DNA of 52,101 nucleotides from Bacillota bacterium. Its GTDB lineage: Bacteria > Bacillota > Clostridia > Oscillospirales > Ethanoligenentaceae. The translations under genes were made by a program, and so were the position numbers. Location: contig JAEWAE010000031.1 in NCBI GenBank assembly GCA_023391835.1, forward strand, positions 1-52,101, given 5' to 3'. Shown piece by piece: positions 42,171 through 50,559 of this stretch. Position 1 is the stretch's first letter. Every line of letters starts with the position of its first letter. The notes under the pieces are model-generated. The model was given only the letters and a program-made list of their open reading frames with translations. It did no database searches and was not told the DNA's origin.

Positions 42171-42569
42171 TTACCAGACAAACGCGAGGATCTCGCCGCC
42201 CACGTTTTCCGTACGGGCCTGACGATCGGTCATGACCCCCTTGGAAGTGGACACGATGGCGATACCCAGGCCCTTCATGACCTTGGGCATATCCTCACGG
42301 TCGGCGTATATGCGAAGACCAGGCTTGGAAACTCTGCGCAGCCCCGTGAGCACCTGGGACTTATTCGGCCCGTACTTGAGGCTGATCTTGATGATGCCCT
42401 GCTTGCTGTCTTCAATGACCTGATAATTTTTGATATACCCTTCGTCGAGCAAAATGCGGGCGATCGCCTTTTTCATGTTGGACGCGGGCACCTCGACGGT
42501 ATCATGCTTCGCCGAATTGGCGTTGCGAATTCTCGTCAACATATCGGCGATGGAATCGGTGATTTGCAT
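42171..42569 (-). CDS. rpsH: 30S ribosomal protein S8
   Basis: 132 residues beginning MQITDSIADMLTRIRNANSAKH, with the C-terminal VSTSKGVMTDRQARTENVGGEILAFVW. It binds the central domain of 16S rRNA and in some bacteria regulates the spc operon. It lies between rpsN and rplF. Confidence 0.98.
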   Translation of the reverse strand: MQITDSIADMLTRIRNANSAKHDTVEVPASNMKKAIARILLDEGYIKNYQVIEDSKQGIIKISLKYGPNKSQVLTGLRRVSKPGLRIYADREDMPKVMKGLGIAIVSTSKGVMTDRQARTENVGGEILAFVW

Positions 42570-42595
42570 GGCGTCGAAACCTCCTTTGCAGCTTA

Positions 42596-42781
42596 TTACC
42601 AGCTAGCTTTTTTCACGCCGGGGATTTCGCCCTTGTACGCGAGATTGCGAAAACAGATCCGGCAGACCCCGTATTTGCGCAAGTAAGCGTGCGGCCTGCC
42701 GCAGATCTTGCACCTCGTGTAGCTGCGGGTCGAAAACTTAGGCGTTCTCTTCTGCTTGACTTTCATCGATGTTTTGGCCAC
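42596..42781 (-). CDS. rpsN: 30S ribosomal protein S14 type Z
   Basis: 61 residues, the short zinc-binding form with two CxxC motifs (CKICGRPHAYLRKYGVCRIC). A zinc-dependent S14 in the main cluster is standard for Clostridia. It lies between rplE and rpsH. Confidence 0.97.
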   Translation of the reverse strand: MAKTSMKVKQKRTPKFSTRSYTRCKICGRPHAYLRKYGVCRICFRNLAYKGEIPGVKKASW

Positions 42782-42793
42782 AACAATCCCTCC

Positions 42794-43333
42794 TTACTTG
42801 GCAAACGGGGCGCCCATAAGCGTGAGCAGCTCGCGGGCCTCTTCGTCAGTTTTGGCGGTGGTGACAAAGGAGATATCCATGCCGCGCACCTGATCGATCT
42901 TGTCATATTCGATTTCGGGGAAAATCAGCTGTTCCTTCAGGCCCAGGGAATAATTGCCCCGGCCGTCGAAGGAGTTGGAGTTGATCCCACGGAAGTCGCG
43001 CATCCGGGGAAGCGCGGCGTTGAAGAGCCTCTCGATAAATTCGTACATCCGGTCACGGCGCAGCGTCACTTTGGCGCCGATGCTCATGCCCTGACGAATC
43101 TTAAAGTTGGCGACGGACTTCTTGGCCTTGGTCACGATCGGCTTCTGGCCGGTGATGGCCATCAGGTCGGTGATGACCGAATCGATCACCTTGGAGTTGT
43201 CGCGCGCCTCGCCGCATCCGACGTTGATCACGATCTTGTCGATCCGGGGAATCTGCATGACGCTCTTGTATGCAAATTTCTTCATCAAAGCCGGCGCAAC
43301 GTCAGTTTTGTAAATATCCTTGAGACGTGCCAT
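42794..43333 (-). CDS. rplE: 50S ribosomal protein L5
   Basis: 179 residues beginning MARLKDIYKTDVAPALMKKF, with IVINVGCGEA, ITGQKPIVTKAKKSVANFKIRQG and GRGNYSLGLKEQLIFPEI. It binds 5S rRNA and contacts the P-site tRNA. It lies between rplX and rpsN. Confidence 0.98.
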   Translation of the reverse strand: MARLKDIYKTDVAPALMKKFAYKSVMQIPRIDKIVINVGCGEARDNSKVIDSVITDLMAITGQKPIVTKAKKSVANFKIRQGMSIGAKVTLRRDRMYEFIERLFNAALPRMRDFRGINSNSFDGRGNYSLGLKEQLIFPEIEYDKIDQVRGMDISFVTTAKTDEEARELLTLMGAPFAK

Positions 43334-43352
43334 GTGCTATCCTCCTTCAAGC

Positions 43353-43673
43353 TTACAGGGTTTCGCCGCACTTGCGGCAGACCCTGGCCTTGGTGCCGTC
43401 CCCAAACACGGTGTGCCCGATCCGGGTAGGTTTGCCGCACTTGGGGCAGACGATCATGACCTTGCTCGCATACATGGCGCCCTCCGCTTTGACGATGCCG
43501 CCCTGCTGGCCCATCTTGCGGGGTTTGACGTGTTTGGTGACCATATTGCGGCCTTCCACGATGACCTTGCCTTCACTGGGGCTGACTTCCAACACCTTGC
43601 CGGTCTTGCCCTTGTCTTTGCCGGAGATGATCATCACGTTGTCGCCTTTTTTGACGTGTACCTGGTTATTCAT
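43353..43673 (-). CDS. rplX: 50S ribosomal protein L24
   Basis: About 106 residues. The N-terminal KOW motif is VKKGDNVMIISGKDKGKTGKVLEV. The C-terminal part has four Cys (CPKCGKPTRIG and CRKCGETL), a likely zinc site seen in many Firmicutes. L24 starts 50S assembly. The ATG at 43673 lies 8 bases after GGGAGG; a GTG at 43682 is closer than a normal spacing. Confidence 0.97.
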   Translation of the reverse strand: MNNQVHVKKGDNVMIISGKDKGKTGKVLEVSPSEGKVIVEGRNMVTKHVKPRKMGQQGGIVKAEGAMYASKVMIVCPKCGKPTRIGHTVFGDGTKARVCRKCGETL

Positions 43674-43688
43674 GTGACACACCTCCCA

Positions 43689-44057
43689 TCAAAGCACTTC
43701 AGGGGCGAGCGAAAGGATCTTCAGGTAATCTTTTTCCCGAAGCTCCCGGGCCACCGGCCCAAAAATGCGGGTTCCCCGCGGAGTCTTATCATCGCGGATA
43801 ATCACCGCAGCGTTCTCATCGAAGCGAATATAACTGCCGTCGGCGCGGCGCATGCCTTTGACTGTGCGCACCACGACCGCCTTGACCACTTCGCCTTTTT
43901 TCACAACGCCGCCGGGTGTTGCTTTTTTAACCGAAGCTACCACCACGTCGCCGATTCCGGCATACCGTCTGCGCGAACCGCCGAGCACGCGGATGCACAT
44001 GATTTCCCGGGCGCCGGTGTTGTCAGCGACCTTGAGGTAAGTCTGCTGCTGAATCAC
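43689..44057 (-). CDS. rplN: 50S ribosomal protein L14
   Basis: 122 residues beginning MIQQQTYLKVADNTGAREIMCIRVLGGSRRRYAGIGD, followed by ENAAVIIRDDKTPRGTRIFGPVARELRE. It forms part of an intersubunit bridge. It lies between rpsQ and rplX. Confidence 0.98.
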   Translation of the reverse strand: MIQQQTYLKVADNTGAREIMCIRVLGGSRRRYAGIGDVVVASVKKATPGGVVKKGEVVKAVVVRTVKGMRRADGSYIRFDENAAVIIRDDKTPRGTRIFGPVARELREKDYLKILSLAPEVL

Positions 44058-44125
44058 GTTGCTTCCTCCTTCCCTGCGCTGAGCCGCCCTCTGGGGCCCT
44101 CATCCGCAGAGTCCTGTTATGGGAA

Positions 44126-44383
44126 TTACTTCGCCTTGGTGACAACATTGACAAGGCGCCATCTTTTGTCCCGGGACAGCGGGCGCGTTTCCATAATCAG
44201 AACGGTGTCGCCGACCTTGCCTTCGTTATTCTCATCGTGGGCCTTCAGCCGCACGGTACGCTTAATAACCTTTTTATAAAGGGGGTGTTTGACATTGTCC
44301 TCAATGGCGACAACCAAGGTCTTATCCATTTTGTCGCTGATGACCCGCCCGATGCGTGTCTTTCTGAGGTTTCTCTCGGCCAC
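44126..44383 (-). CDS. rpsQ: 30S ribosomal protein S17
   Basis: 85 residues, an OB fold: RKTRIGRVISDKMDKTLVVAIE, HPLYKKVIKRTVRLKAHDE and DTVLIMETRPLSRDKRWRLV. It is a primary 16S rRNA-binding protein. It lies between rpmC and rplN. Confidence 0.98.
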   Translation of the reverse strand: MAERNLRKTRIGRVISDKMDKTLVVAIEDNVKHPLYKKVIKRTVRLKAHDENNEGKVGDTVLIMETRPLSRDKRWRLVNVVTKAK

Positions 44384-44407
44384 CTTAATTCCTCCCTCTC
44401 ACAAGGC

Positions 44408-44608
44408 TTATTCGCCTTCGCGAATCTCCATCTCACGGATGATCGTTTTGATGCGCGCAATGTCCTTTTTCACGGCCTTGATGCGCATCGGATTTTCGAG
44501 CTGGTTGATCGCAAGCTGGAAGCGAAGGTTGAACAGCTCGGTCTTGAGCTGCTTGACCTTGTCATTGAGCTCTTCGACCGACAATTCGCGGACTTCCTTT
44601 GCCTTCAT
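44408..44608 (-). CDS. rpmC: 50S ribosomal protein L29
   Basis: 66 residues, two long helices: MKAKEVRELSVEELNDKVKQLKTELFNLRFQLA and PMRIKAVKKDIARIKTIIRE. It sits near the tunnel exit beside L23. Its start overlaps the rplP stop by 4 bases. Confidence 0.97.
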   Translation of the reverse strand: MKAKEVRELSVEELNDKVKQLKTELFNLRFQLAINQLENPMRIKAVKKDIARIKTIIREMEIREGE

Positions 44609-45036
44609 GACTGCTCACCACCCGTTTCTTCGTCCTTCGTGACAAACTTGCACTTAATGGGCAGTTTGTGCCCGGCCAGACGCATAGCCTCTTTTGCCGC
44701 ATCCTCGGGGATGCCGCCCATTTCGAACATAACCCGGCCCGGTTTGACCACCGCGATCCACTGCTCGGGAGCGCCTTTACCGGAGCCCATACGGGTGCCG
44801 GCCGGCTTTTTGGTCACAGGCTTATCGGGAAATATTTTGATCCAAACCTGACCGCCGCGCTTGGTGAAACGTGTCATGGCGACACGGGCGGCCTCGATCT
44901 GGTTGGAAGTGATCCATGCCGGCTCCAAAGCCACAAGGCCAAACTCGCCGTAGGTCACTTTGTTGCCGCGAGTCGCACGGCCCGTCATACGGCCGCGCTG
45001 CACCCGGCGGTACTTGACTCTTTTGGGCATCAGCAT
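44605..45036 (-). CDS. rplP: 50S ribosomal protein L16
   Basis: 143 residues beginning MLMPKRVKYRRVQRGRMTGRATRGN, with RMGSGKGAPEQWIAVVKPGRVMFEMGG. It helps position A-site tRNA. The start overlaps the rpsC stop (TAATG). Confidence 0.98.
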   Translation of the reverse strand: MLMPKRVKYRRVQRGRMTGRATRGNKVTYGEFGLVALEPAWITSNQIEAARVAMTRFTKRGGQVWIKIFPDKPVTKKPAGTRMGSGKGAPEQWIAVVKPGRVMFEMGGIPEDAAKEAMRLAGHKLPIKCKFVTKDEETGGEQS

Positions 45037-45701
45037 TACTGCTCCACTCCTTCCTTGCGGGGCTTTTTCACCTCGGGCAGGACTTCGCCCTTATAGACCC
45101 AGACTTTCACGCCGATACGGCCGTAGGTCGTCTTCGCCTCGGCAAAGCCGTAGTCGATGTCGGCACGCAGGGTCTGCAGCGGAATGGTGCCCTCGTGGTA
45201 ATGTTCCTTACGGGCGATTTCCGCGCCGCCCAGACGGCCGGCCACACCGACCTTGATGCCCTTCGCACCCAGCTTCATGGCGCGGCCGATGGCCTGCTTC
45301 ATGGCGCGGCGGAAGGAAATACGCTTTTCCAGCTGCGCGGCGATGTTTTCCGCGACCAGCTGCGCGTTGGTGTCCGGTGTGCGGACTTCGACAATGTTGA
45401 TGGAAACCGGCTTTTTCAGGAATGCTTCGCACTGTGCGCGGAGCTTGTCGATTTCCGAGCCGCCCTTGCCGATGACCATGCCGGGCTTCGCACAATGAAT
45501 ATGAATGCGCACACGGGACGCATCGCGCTCAATCTCGATGGTCGGCACGCCCGCCGCGTACAGCTTCTTTTTCAGGGTCTTCCTCAGGTTGTAATCTTCC
45601 ACCAGGATATCGCCGAAGAGGCGGTCTTTTGCAAACCATCTGGAATCCCAGTCCTTGATGACACCCACCCGAAGACCGTGGGGATTTACTTTCTGGCCCA
45701 T
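45036..45701 (-). CDS. rpsC: 30S ribosomal protein S3
   Basis: 221 residues beginning MGQKVNPHGLRVGVIKDWDS, with a type II KH domain (AKPGMVIGKGGSEIDKLRAQ) and the C-terminal GRLGGAEIARKEHYHEGTIPLQTLRADIDYG. It lines the mRNA entry channel. It lies between rplV and rplP. Confidence 0.98.
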   Translation of the reverse strand: MGQKVNPHGLRVGVIKDWDSRWFAKDRLFGDILVEDYNLRKTLKKKLYAAGVPTIEIERDASRVRIHIHCAKPGMVIGKGGSEIDKLRAQCEAFLKKPVSINIVEVRTPDTNAQLVAENIAAQLEKRISFRRAMKQAIGRAMKLGAKGIKVGVAGRLGGAEIARKEHYHEGTIPLQTLRADIDYGFAEAKTTYGRIGVKVWVYKGEVLPEVKKPRKEGVEQ

Positions 45702-45719
45702 ACTATACCTCCTCTTCCG

Positions 45720-46064
45720 TTAATCCTTGTCTGCGCTTTCATCGACGGCGACCGTCACATGGGACGTGCGCTTCAGGATCGGAAAAGCGCGGCCATGCGC
45801 CCGGGGACGAATCCGCTTGAGAGTGGGCCCCGGCGTGACGAAACACTGGGAAACGTAAAGCTTCTCAACGTTGAGCTGATTGTTGTTTTCCGCATTTGCC
45901 ACGGCCGACCGGAGCAGTTTCTCGAGCGGTAAGCTCGCGGCCTTGGGGGTATGCTGTAAAATCGCAAGAGCGACATTGACCGGTTTATTCCGGATCAGAT
46001 CCAGCACAATCTGAACTTTGCGCGGCGATATGCGTGCATATCTCAAATGCGCAACTGCCTGCAT
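45720..46064 (-). CDS. rplV: 50S ribosomal protein L22
   Basis: 114 residues: MQAVAHLRYARISPRKVQIVLDLIRNK, then a beta-hairpin region ending TLKRIRPRAHGRAFPILKRTSHVTVAV that lines the exit tunnel, the site of some macrolide-resistance mutations in other species. It lies between rpsS and rpsC. Confidence 0.98.
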   Translation of the reverse strand: MQAVAHLRYARISPRKVQIVLDLIRNKPVNVALAILQHTPKAASLPLEKLLRSAVANAENNNQLNVEKLYVSQCFVTPGPTLKRIRPRAHGRAFPILKRTSHVTVAVDESADKD

Positions 46065-46085
46065 GATGACTCCTCCTTTCGGCCG

Positions 46086-46364
46086 TTACTGCGCGTTGGT
46101 CACTTTGGAACCCGAGTGGCCTTTAAAAGTGCGGGTCGGGGCGAATTCGCCCAGCTTATGGCCGACCATATCCTCGGTGATATACACCGGCACATGCTTG
46201 CGGCCGTCGTGCACCGCGATGGTGTGGCCGACAAACTCGGGATATATGGTGGAGGCGCGGCTCCAGGTTTTCAGCACGCGCTTTTCATTCGCTTTGTTCA
46301 TATCGCGGATGCGCTTCATCAGCGCTTCTTCCACAAACGGGGGCTTTTTCAAGCTTCTGCTCAT
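46086..46364 (-). CDS. rpsS: 30S ribosomal protein S19
   Basis: 92 residues beginning MSRSLKKPPFVEEALMKRI, with the family signature HDGRKHVPVYITEDMVGHKLGEFAPTRTF. It sits in the 30S head next to S13. It lies between rplB and rplV. Confidence 0.98.
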   Translation of the reverse strand: MSRSLKKPPFVEEALMKRIRDMNKANEKRVLKTWSRASTIYPEFVGHTIAVHDGRKHVPVYITEDMVGHKLGEFAPTRTFKGHSGSKVTNAQ

Positions 46365-46392
46365 ACCGCGAAAATCCTCCTTTCAGACCGGA

Positions 46393-47226
46393 TTATTTGC
46401 CGTTACGGCGTCTGACGATGAATTTATCGGAAGCCAGCGACTTCTTGCGGGTCTTGTAGCCCATGGTCGGTTTGCCCCAAGGGGTAACCGGGCTGGGACG
46501 GCCCACAGGAGCCTTGCCTTCGCCGCCGCCGTGCGGATGGTCGTTCGGGTTCATGGCCGAGCCACGCACCGACGGACGCCAGCCCATATGACGTCTACGG
46601 CCGGCTTTGCCGAGTTTGACGTTCTCATGGTCGATGTTGCCGACCTGGCCGATGGTCGCCATGCAGTTTTCCGGGATATTGCGCAGCTCGCCGGAAGGCA
46701 GCCGCACCAGCGCGTAGCCGTTTTCCTTGGCCATGAGCTGCGCCATGATGCCGGCGGCACGGGCAAGCTGACCGCCGCGGCCCGCATGGAGCTCGATGTT
46801 GTGAATGAAGGTACCGACCGGGATGCTGCTCATGGGCATCGTGTTGCCCGGGATAATGTCGGCTCCCGTGCCGGAAACCACCTTCATGCCGGCCTTGAGG
46901 CCGAACGGCGCGAGGATATACCGCTTCTCGCCGTCCTCATACTGCACCAGCGCGATATAGGCGGTGCGGCTGGGGTCGTATTCGACCGAAAGCACGGTAG
47001 CCGGCATGTCCGTCTTATCGCGCTTGAAGTCGATCAGACGGTATTTGGTCCGGTTGCCGCCGCCGCGGTGCCGCACCGTAATACGGCCGTAGCTGTTGCG
47101 CCCCGCCTTTTTCGACAGGGAGACCAGCAGGCTCTTTTCGGGTTTCACACCCGACAGCTCCTCGAAGGTGGGAACCGACATGTTCCGTCTTCCCGGAGTG
47201 GCCGGGCTGTAATTCTTTATCGGCAT
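46393..47226 (-). CDS. rplB: 50S ribosomal protein L2
   Basis: 277 residues, normal length: RNSYGRITVRHRGGGNRTKYRLIDFKR at the N-terminal OB domain, then the C-terminal RGSAMNPNDHPHGGGEGKAPVGRPSPVTPWGKP, which includes the conserved His close to the peptidyl transferase centre. It lies between rplW and rpsS. Confidence 0.98.
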   Translation of the reverse strand: MPIKNYSPATPGRRNMSVPTFEELSGVKPEKSLLVSLSKKAGRNSYGRITVRHRGGGNRTKYRLIDFKRDKTDMPATVLSVEYDPSRTAYIALVQYEDGEKRYILAPFGLKAGMKVVSGTGADIIPGNTMPMSSIPVGTFIHNIELHAGRGGQLARAAGIMAQLMAKENGYALVRLPSGELRNIPENCMATIGQVGNIDHENVKLGKAGRRRHMGWRPSVRGSAMNPNDHPHGGGEGKAPVGRPSPVTPWGKPTMGYKTRKKSLASDKFIVRRRNGK

Positions 47227-47262
47227 TGTGGACTCACTCCCTTATTACGTCGCATTCGGATC

Positions 47263-47556
47263 TTACGCCATGCCTTCGAAGAACTCGATGGCCTTGGAAT
47301 CCGCCTTGAGGGTCACGATGGCCTTTTTCCAGGCCGAAGTGGTGCCGACGCTGCGGCCCACCCGCTTCTGCCGTCCGCGAACGCTGACGGTGTTGACCTT
47401 GGCCACCTTGACACCGAACACGGCCTCGACCGCCTCGGCAATTTCCAGCTTGTTGGCGTCGCGCGCCACCCGGAAGGCGTAGCGCTTATTCGCAATGCCG
47501 GTCATGCTTTTTTCGGTAATGACCGGGCGGATAATAATATCCTGAGGCGTCTTCAT
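47263..47556 (-). CDS. rplW: 50S ribosomal protein L23
   Basis: 97 residues beginning MKTPQDIIIRPVITEKSM, with NKYAFRV-like KRYAFRVARDANKLEIAEAVEAVFGVKVAKVNTV. It docks trigger factor and SRP at the exit tunnel. Its start overlaps the rplD stop by 4 bases. Confidence 0.98.
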   Translation of the reverse strand: MKTPQDIIIRPVITEKSMTGIANKRYAFRVARDANKLEIAEAVEAVFGVKVAKVNTVSVRGRQKRVGRSVGTTSAWKKAIVTLKADSKAIEFFEGMA

Positions 47557-48179
47557 TCCGCGTATACCTCCTCAATGGCGTGGACCGCGTCCTGCGCGAC
47601 CACAAACGTGTCGCAGTCAAGCAGGTCGTAGGCGCTGAGGCTGCCGGCAACGGCCGTACGCACGCCCGGAATATTGTGGGCGCTGCGGATGAGCTTTTCG
47701 TCGGCACCCTTGGTGACGATGAGGACCTTTTTGCCCGACTTGACGGCCTGAAGCATCGCCACGACGGTCTTGGTCTTGATTTCGTCCAGGGCGATGGCAT
47801 CCATCACGCGGATCTCACCATCCTGCACCTTGACAGAAAGCGCCGAGCGCATCGCCAGACGGCGCACCTTCTTGTTGAGTGTGTAACGGTAGCTGCGGGG
47901 CTTCGGGCCCAACGCGATGCCACCGTGTTTCCACTGGGGAGCGCGGATGGAACCCTGCCGGGCATGGCCCGTGCCCTTCTGTTTCCAGGGCTTGCGGCCG
48001 CCGCCGGACACCTCCGACCGGGTAAGCGTCGACTGGGTGCCCTGCCGCTGGTTGGCCAGATAATTCACGACCGATTCATGCAGTGCGAAACGATTGGGCT
48101 TGATGCCGAAAACGGCGTCGCTCAGCTCAATCTCGCCCGTCTGCTCGCCGGTCATATTATAAACTGTCGCTTTAGACAT
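47553..48179 (-). CDS. rplD: 50S ribosomal protein L4
   Basis: 208 residues: LPD-like NYLANQRQGTQSTLTRSEVSGGGRKPWKQKGTGHARQGSIRAPQWKHGG, the tunnel-lining extension, then the globular domain with RSAHNIPGVRTAVAGSLSAYDLLDCD. In E. coli L4 represses its own operon through the S10 leader; whether it does so here is open. It lies between rplC and rplW. Confidence 0.98.
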   Translation of the reverse strand: MSKATVYNMTGEQTGEIELSDAVFGIKPNRFALHESVVNYLANQRQGTQSTLTRSEVSGGGRKPWKQKGTGHARQGSIRAPQWKHGGIALGPKPRSYRYTLNKKVRRLAMRSALSVKVQDGEIRVMDAIALDEIKTKTVVAMLQAVKSGKKVLIVTKGADEKLIRSAHNIPGVRTAVAGSLSAYDLLDCDTFVVAQDAVHAIEEVYAE

Positions 48180-48196
48180 TGCGCATCCTCCTTCCC

Positions 48197-48832
48197 TTAG
48201 GCCTTTTTCACGCTGTTGGCGATCACAACAATACCGCCCTTGGGGCCGGGAATGGCGCCCTTCAGCGCAATGAGATTGTTTTCGGCGTCCACCTTGACCA
48301 CGTCGAGATTCTGCACGGTCACCCGCTCGTTGCCCAGATGGCCGGCCATTTTTTTGCCCTTGGGCACGCGCGACATATTGGTGCTCGCGCCCATGGAGCC
48401 GACTTCGCGGTGCACCGGGCCCACGCCGTGGGTTTCCTTCAGGCGGTGGTGGTTCCAGCGCTTGATGACGCCGGCGAAGCCTTTGCCCTTGCTGGTGCCG
48501 GCCACATCCACGCGGTCACCCGCGGCGAAGGTGTCGGCCTTGACAATGTCGCCCACGTTGAGCGCATCGGCATTTTCCAGCCGGAACTCCCGCAGATAAC
48601 GCTGGGGAGCCACGCCGGCCTTGTCGAAGCGGCCCTTCTGGGGCTTGTTGAGCAGCTTTTCCCGTACGCTGTCGTAGCCCAGCTGCACCGCCGAGTAGCC
48701 GTCGGTTTCCGCCGTTTTCTTCTGCACGACGACGCATGGCCCGGCTTCGATGACAGTGACGGGGATGGCGTTGCCCTTCTCGTCAAAGATCTGGGTCATA
48801 CCGATCTTTCTGCCGATGATTCCTTTTTGCAT
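48197..48832 (-). CDS. rplC: 50S ribosomal protein L3
   Basis: 211 residues beginning MQKGIIGRKIGMTQIFDEKGN, with GTSKGKGFAGVIKRWNHHRLKETHGVGPVHREVGSMGAS, the loop that reaches toward the peptidyl transferase centre. It lies between rpsJ and rplD. Confidence 0.98.
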   Translation of the reverse strand: MQKGIIGRKIGMTQIFDEKGNAIPVTVIEAGPCVVVQKKTAETDGYSAVQLGYDSVREKLLNKPQKGRFDKAGVAPQRYLREFRLENADALNVGDIVKADTFAAGDRVDVAGTSKGKGFAGVIKRWNHHRLKETHGVGPVHREVGSMGASTNMSRVPKGKKMAGHLGNERVTVQNLDVVKVDAENNLIALKGAIPGPKGGIVVIANSVKKA

Positions 48833-48889
48833 GTATCCTGCCTCCCTTGGTTATTGGTTGGTTTTCACCAACTTGACCTGCCGGTCGAA

Positions 48890-49201
48890 TCAGAGCTTGA
48901 TCTCGATTTCGACCCCGGCGGGTAGCTCAAGGCCCATGAGCGCCTCGACCGTCTTCTGCGACGGGCGGAGGATGTCGATGAGTCTCTTGTGCGTGCGCAT
49001 TTCAAACTGCTCGCGGCTGTCCTTGTATTTATGGACGGCGCGCAGCACGGTCACGACCTCTTTGTTGGTCGGCAGCGGGATCGGACCGGAAACGCGGGCG
49101 CCCGTGCGCTTGGCGGTTTCCACGATCTTTTCCGCGGACTGATCAATGATCTGATGGTCGTAACTCTTGAGTCTGATGCGAATCTTTTCCTTTACTGCCA
49201 T
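48890..49201 (-). CDS. rpsJ: 30S ribosomal protein S10
   Basis: 103 residues beginning MAVKEKIRIRLKSYDHQIID, with the signature VSGPIPLPTNKEVVTVLRAVHKYKDSREQFEMRTHKRLIDI. It belongs to the 30S head and also serves as NusE in antitermination. The ATG at 49201 lies 9 bases after AAGGAGG. It is the first gene of the S10-spc-alpha cluster. Confidence 0.98.
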   Translation of the reverse strand: MAVKEKIRIRLKSYDHQIIDQSAEKIVETAKRTGARVSGPIPLPTNKEVVTVLRAVHKYKDSREQFEMRTHKRLIDILRPSQKTVEALMGLELPAGVEIEIKL

Positions 49202-49488
49202 CTTGGTTCGCCTCCTTAGAATCTTCCGGTTGGCCAGGCTTTGCAAAATCTGAACACGTTACCGGGTGTTTCACATCCGGACATTGAAAAACCGGATAGC
49301 TTGACTGCGCAATCTATCCGGGTGGTGCTCAACGCATCGCCACATATTGCCGGCATGTCTGAGCCAAAATGCCCGCAATATGCCCAATATGGTGTCGCCC
49401 GGTTTCAAATCGGACATACTCGGCGGAAATTACCCGCGAAACGCGGCAACCTCCCGCTTCAACGCATATCTGCGCCCAATCAGTGCGC
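49202..49488 (-). other. long 5' leader of the S10 operon
   Basis: About 290 bases lie between the predicted transcription start and rpsJ. No convincing gene is seen. The leader contains several potential hairpins, including a terminator-like one at 49287-49321 and a smaller one at about 49262-49280 (CCGGATGTG/CACCCGG). Such length suggests autogenous control by a ribosomal protein, as in the E. coli S10 operon, but the ligand is unknown. Confidence 0.6.
49287..49321 (-). terminator. terminator-like hairpin within the S10 leader
   Basis: On the minus strand CCGGATAG pairs perfectly with CTATCCGG, extended inward by TTG/CAA after one mismatch, and is followed at once by five T. It lies about 86 bases before the rpsJ start codon. 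It may attenuate the ribosomal operon. Alternatively it terminates read-through from the upstream YitT gene. Confidence 0.7.
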
Positions 49489-49494
49489 CTAATA

Positions 49495-49523
49495 ATCATA
49501 CCATATCCGGGCGATGGTTGCAA
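49495..49523 (-). promoter_or_regulatory. promoter of the S10-spc-alpha cluster
   Basis: On the minus strand TTGCAA, a 17-base spacer and TATGAT. Upstream of the -35 lie about 50 bases of very AT-rich DNA (49524-49576), unusual for this GC-rich window and compatible with an UP element. Confidence 0.72.
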
Positions 49524-49576
49524 ATATTTTTTTGTGATTTATTGGAGAATTTTATTATTTATTTTTGTACATATTT

Positions 49577-50434
49577 TCAATGGATATTCCGCTTTTTGAA
49601 ATGCTTGCCCCAGGAATCCACGTTGCCCACCGTCACCAGCGCATTCTGGTCAAATTGGTGCACGATGGAACGCAGCTTGCTGACCTCCAGCCGGGAAACG
49701 ACCACATACAGCACGTTGACCGCCTCACCGCTGTAGCCGCCCTTGCCGCTGAGCACCGTGACGCTGCGCCCGAGCCGGTCGTTGATGGCAGAGGTGATGT
49801 CCTCCTCATGGTCGGCGATGACCATGATCGAGCGGGTCTCGTCAATACCCTCGGTGACGATGTCAATGGCCTTGGATGCGATGAAGTAGGCGATAAGCGA
49901 ATACATGGCGCGGTCCCAACCAAAGACAAAGCCGGCGCTGCTGAGAATAAAGAGGTTGAAAAACATCACGATCTCGCCGATGGAAAAGCTCAGCTTCCGC
50001 TCGAGAATGATGGCGGTGATCTCGGTGCCGTCGAGCGAGCCGCCGTTGCGGATGATCAGCCCGACGCCCGTGCCGTTGATGATGCCGCCGAAGACGGCCG
50101 CCAGCAGTGGGTCGTGGGTCAGCCCCGGGATGGGGTGCAGCAGCGACACGCCGATGGAAAGGCACGCCACCGAAAAAAAGGTGGAAAGGGTGAACGTACG
50201 GCCGATCTGCTTATAGCCCACGACGAAAAAGGGAATGTTGAGGGCAAAGGTGAAAAGCCCCAGCGGCAGGCCGGACAGATGGCTCGCGATGATGGAAATG
50301 CCCACCACGCCGCCGTCGATGATGTCGTCGGGCACGAGGAAAATTTCCAGCCCCACGGAAGCCAGCGCCGCGCCGATCATCAGGGAAACGACCCGCAGCA
50401 GCAGGGCCAGCCGGTCGGTTTGTTTCGAATGCAA
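49577..50434 (-). CDS. YitT family membrane protein
   Basis: About 285 residues. Five or six transmembrane helices fill the first 180, with GLEIFLVPDDIIDGGVVGISII, VFGGIINGTGVGLIIRNGGSLDGTEITA and DRAMYSLIAYFIASKAIDIVTEG, all typical of YitT proteins. A C-terminal soluble DUF2179 domain (about 205-285: SIMVIADHEEDITSAINDRLGRSVTVLSGKGGYSG) completes it. The family's substrate is not established. The TTG start lies 5 bases after GGGAGG. It follows proS by about 125 bases in the same direction. No terminator was recognised after it. Confidence 0.92.
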   Translation of the reverse strand: MHSKQTDRLALLLRVVSLMIGAALASVGLEIFLVPDDIIDGGVVGISIIASHLSGLPLGLFTFALNIPFFVVGYKQIGRTFTLSTFFSVACLSIGVSLLHPIPGLTHDPLLAAVFGGIINGTGVGLIIRNGGSLDGTEITAIILERKLSFSIGEIVMFFNLFILSSAGFVFGWDRAMYSLIAYFIASKAIDIVTEGIDETRSIMVIADHEEDITSAINDRLGRSVTVLSGKGGYSGEAVNVLYVVVSRLEVSKLRSIVHQFDQNALVTVGNVDSWGKHFKKRNIH

Positions 50435-50559
50435 AGCAGCCTCCCTTTCTGCGGCCCTTGGCCGCGTCGTGCGGGCGCCGCACACGGAACCCGCGGAATC
50501 GGACAGCACCGCCGGGGAAAGAGGGTGGAACCCCGGGGCTAGAACGTTGGGCCGGCGGA

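Noticed and set aside
50435..50559. Hairpin GCGGCC-aag-GGCCGC just before the YitT ribosome binding site
   Set aside because: The stem is short and no T run follows; not enough for a terminator or a riboswitch.
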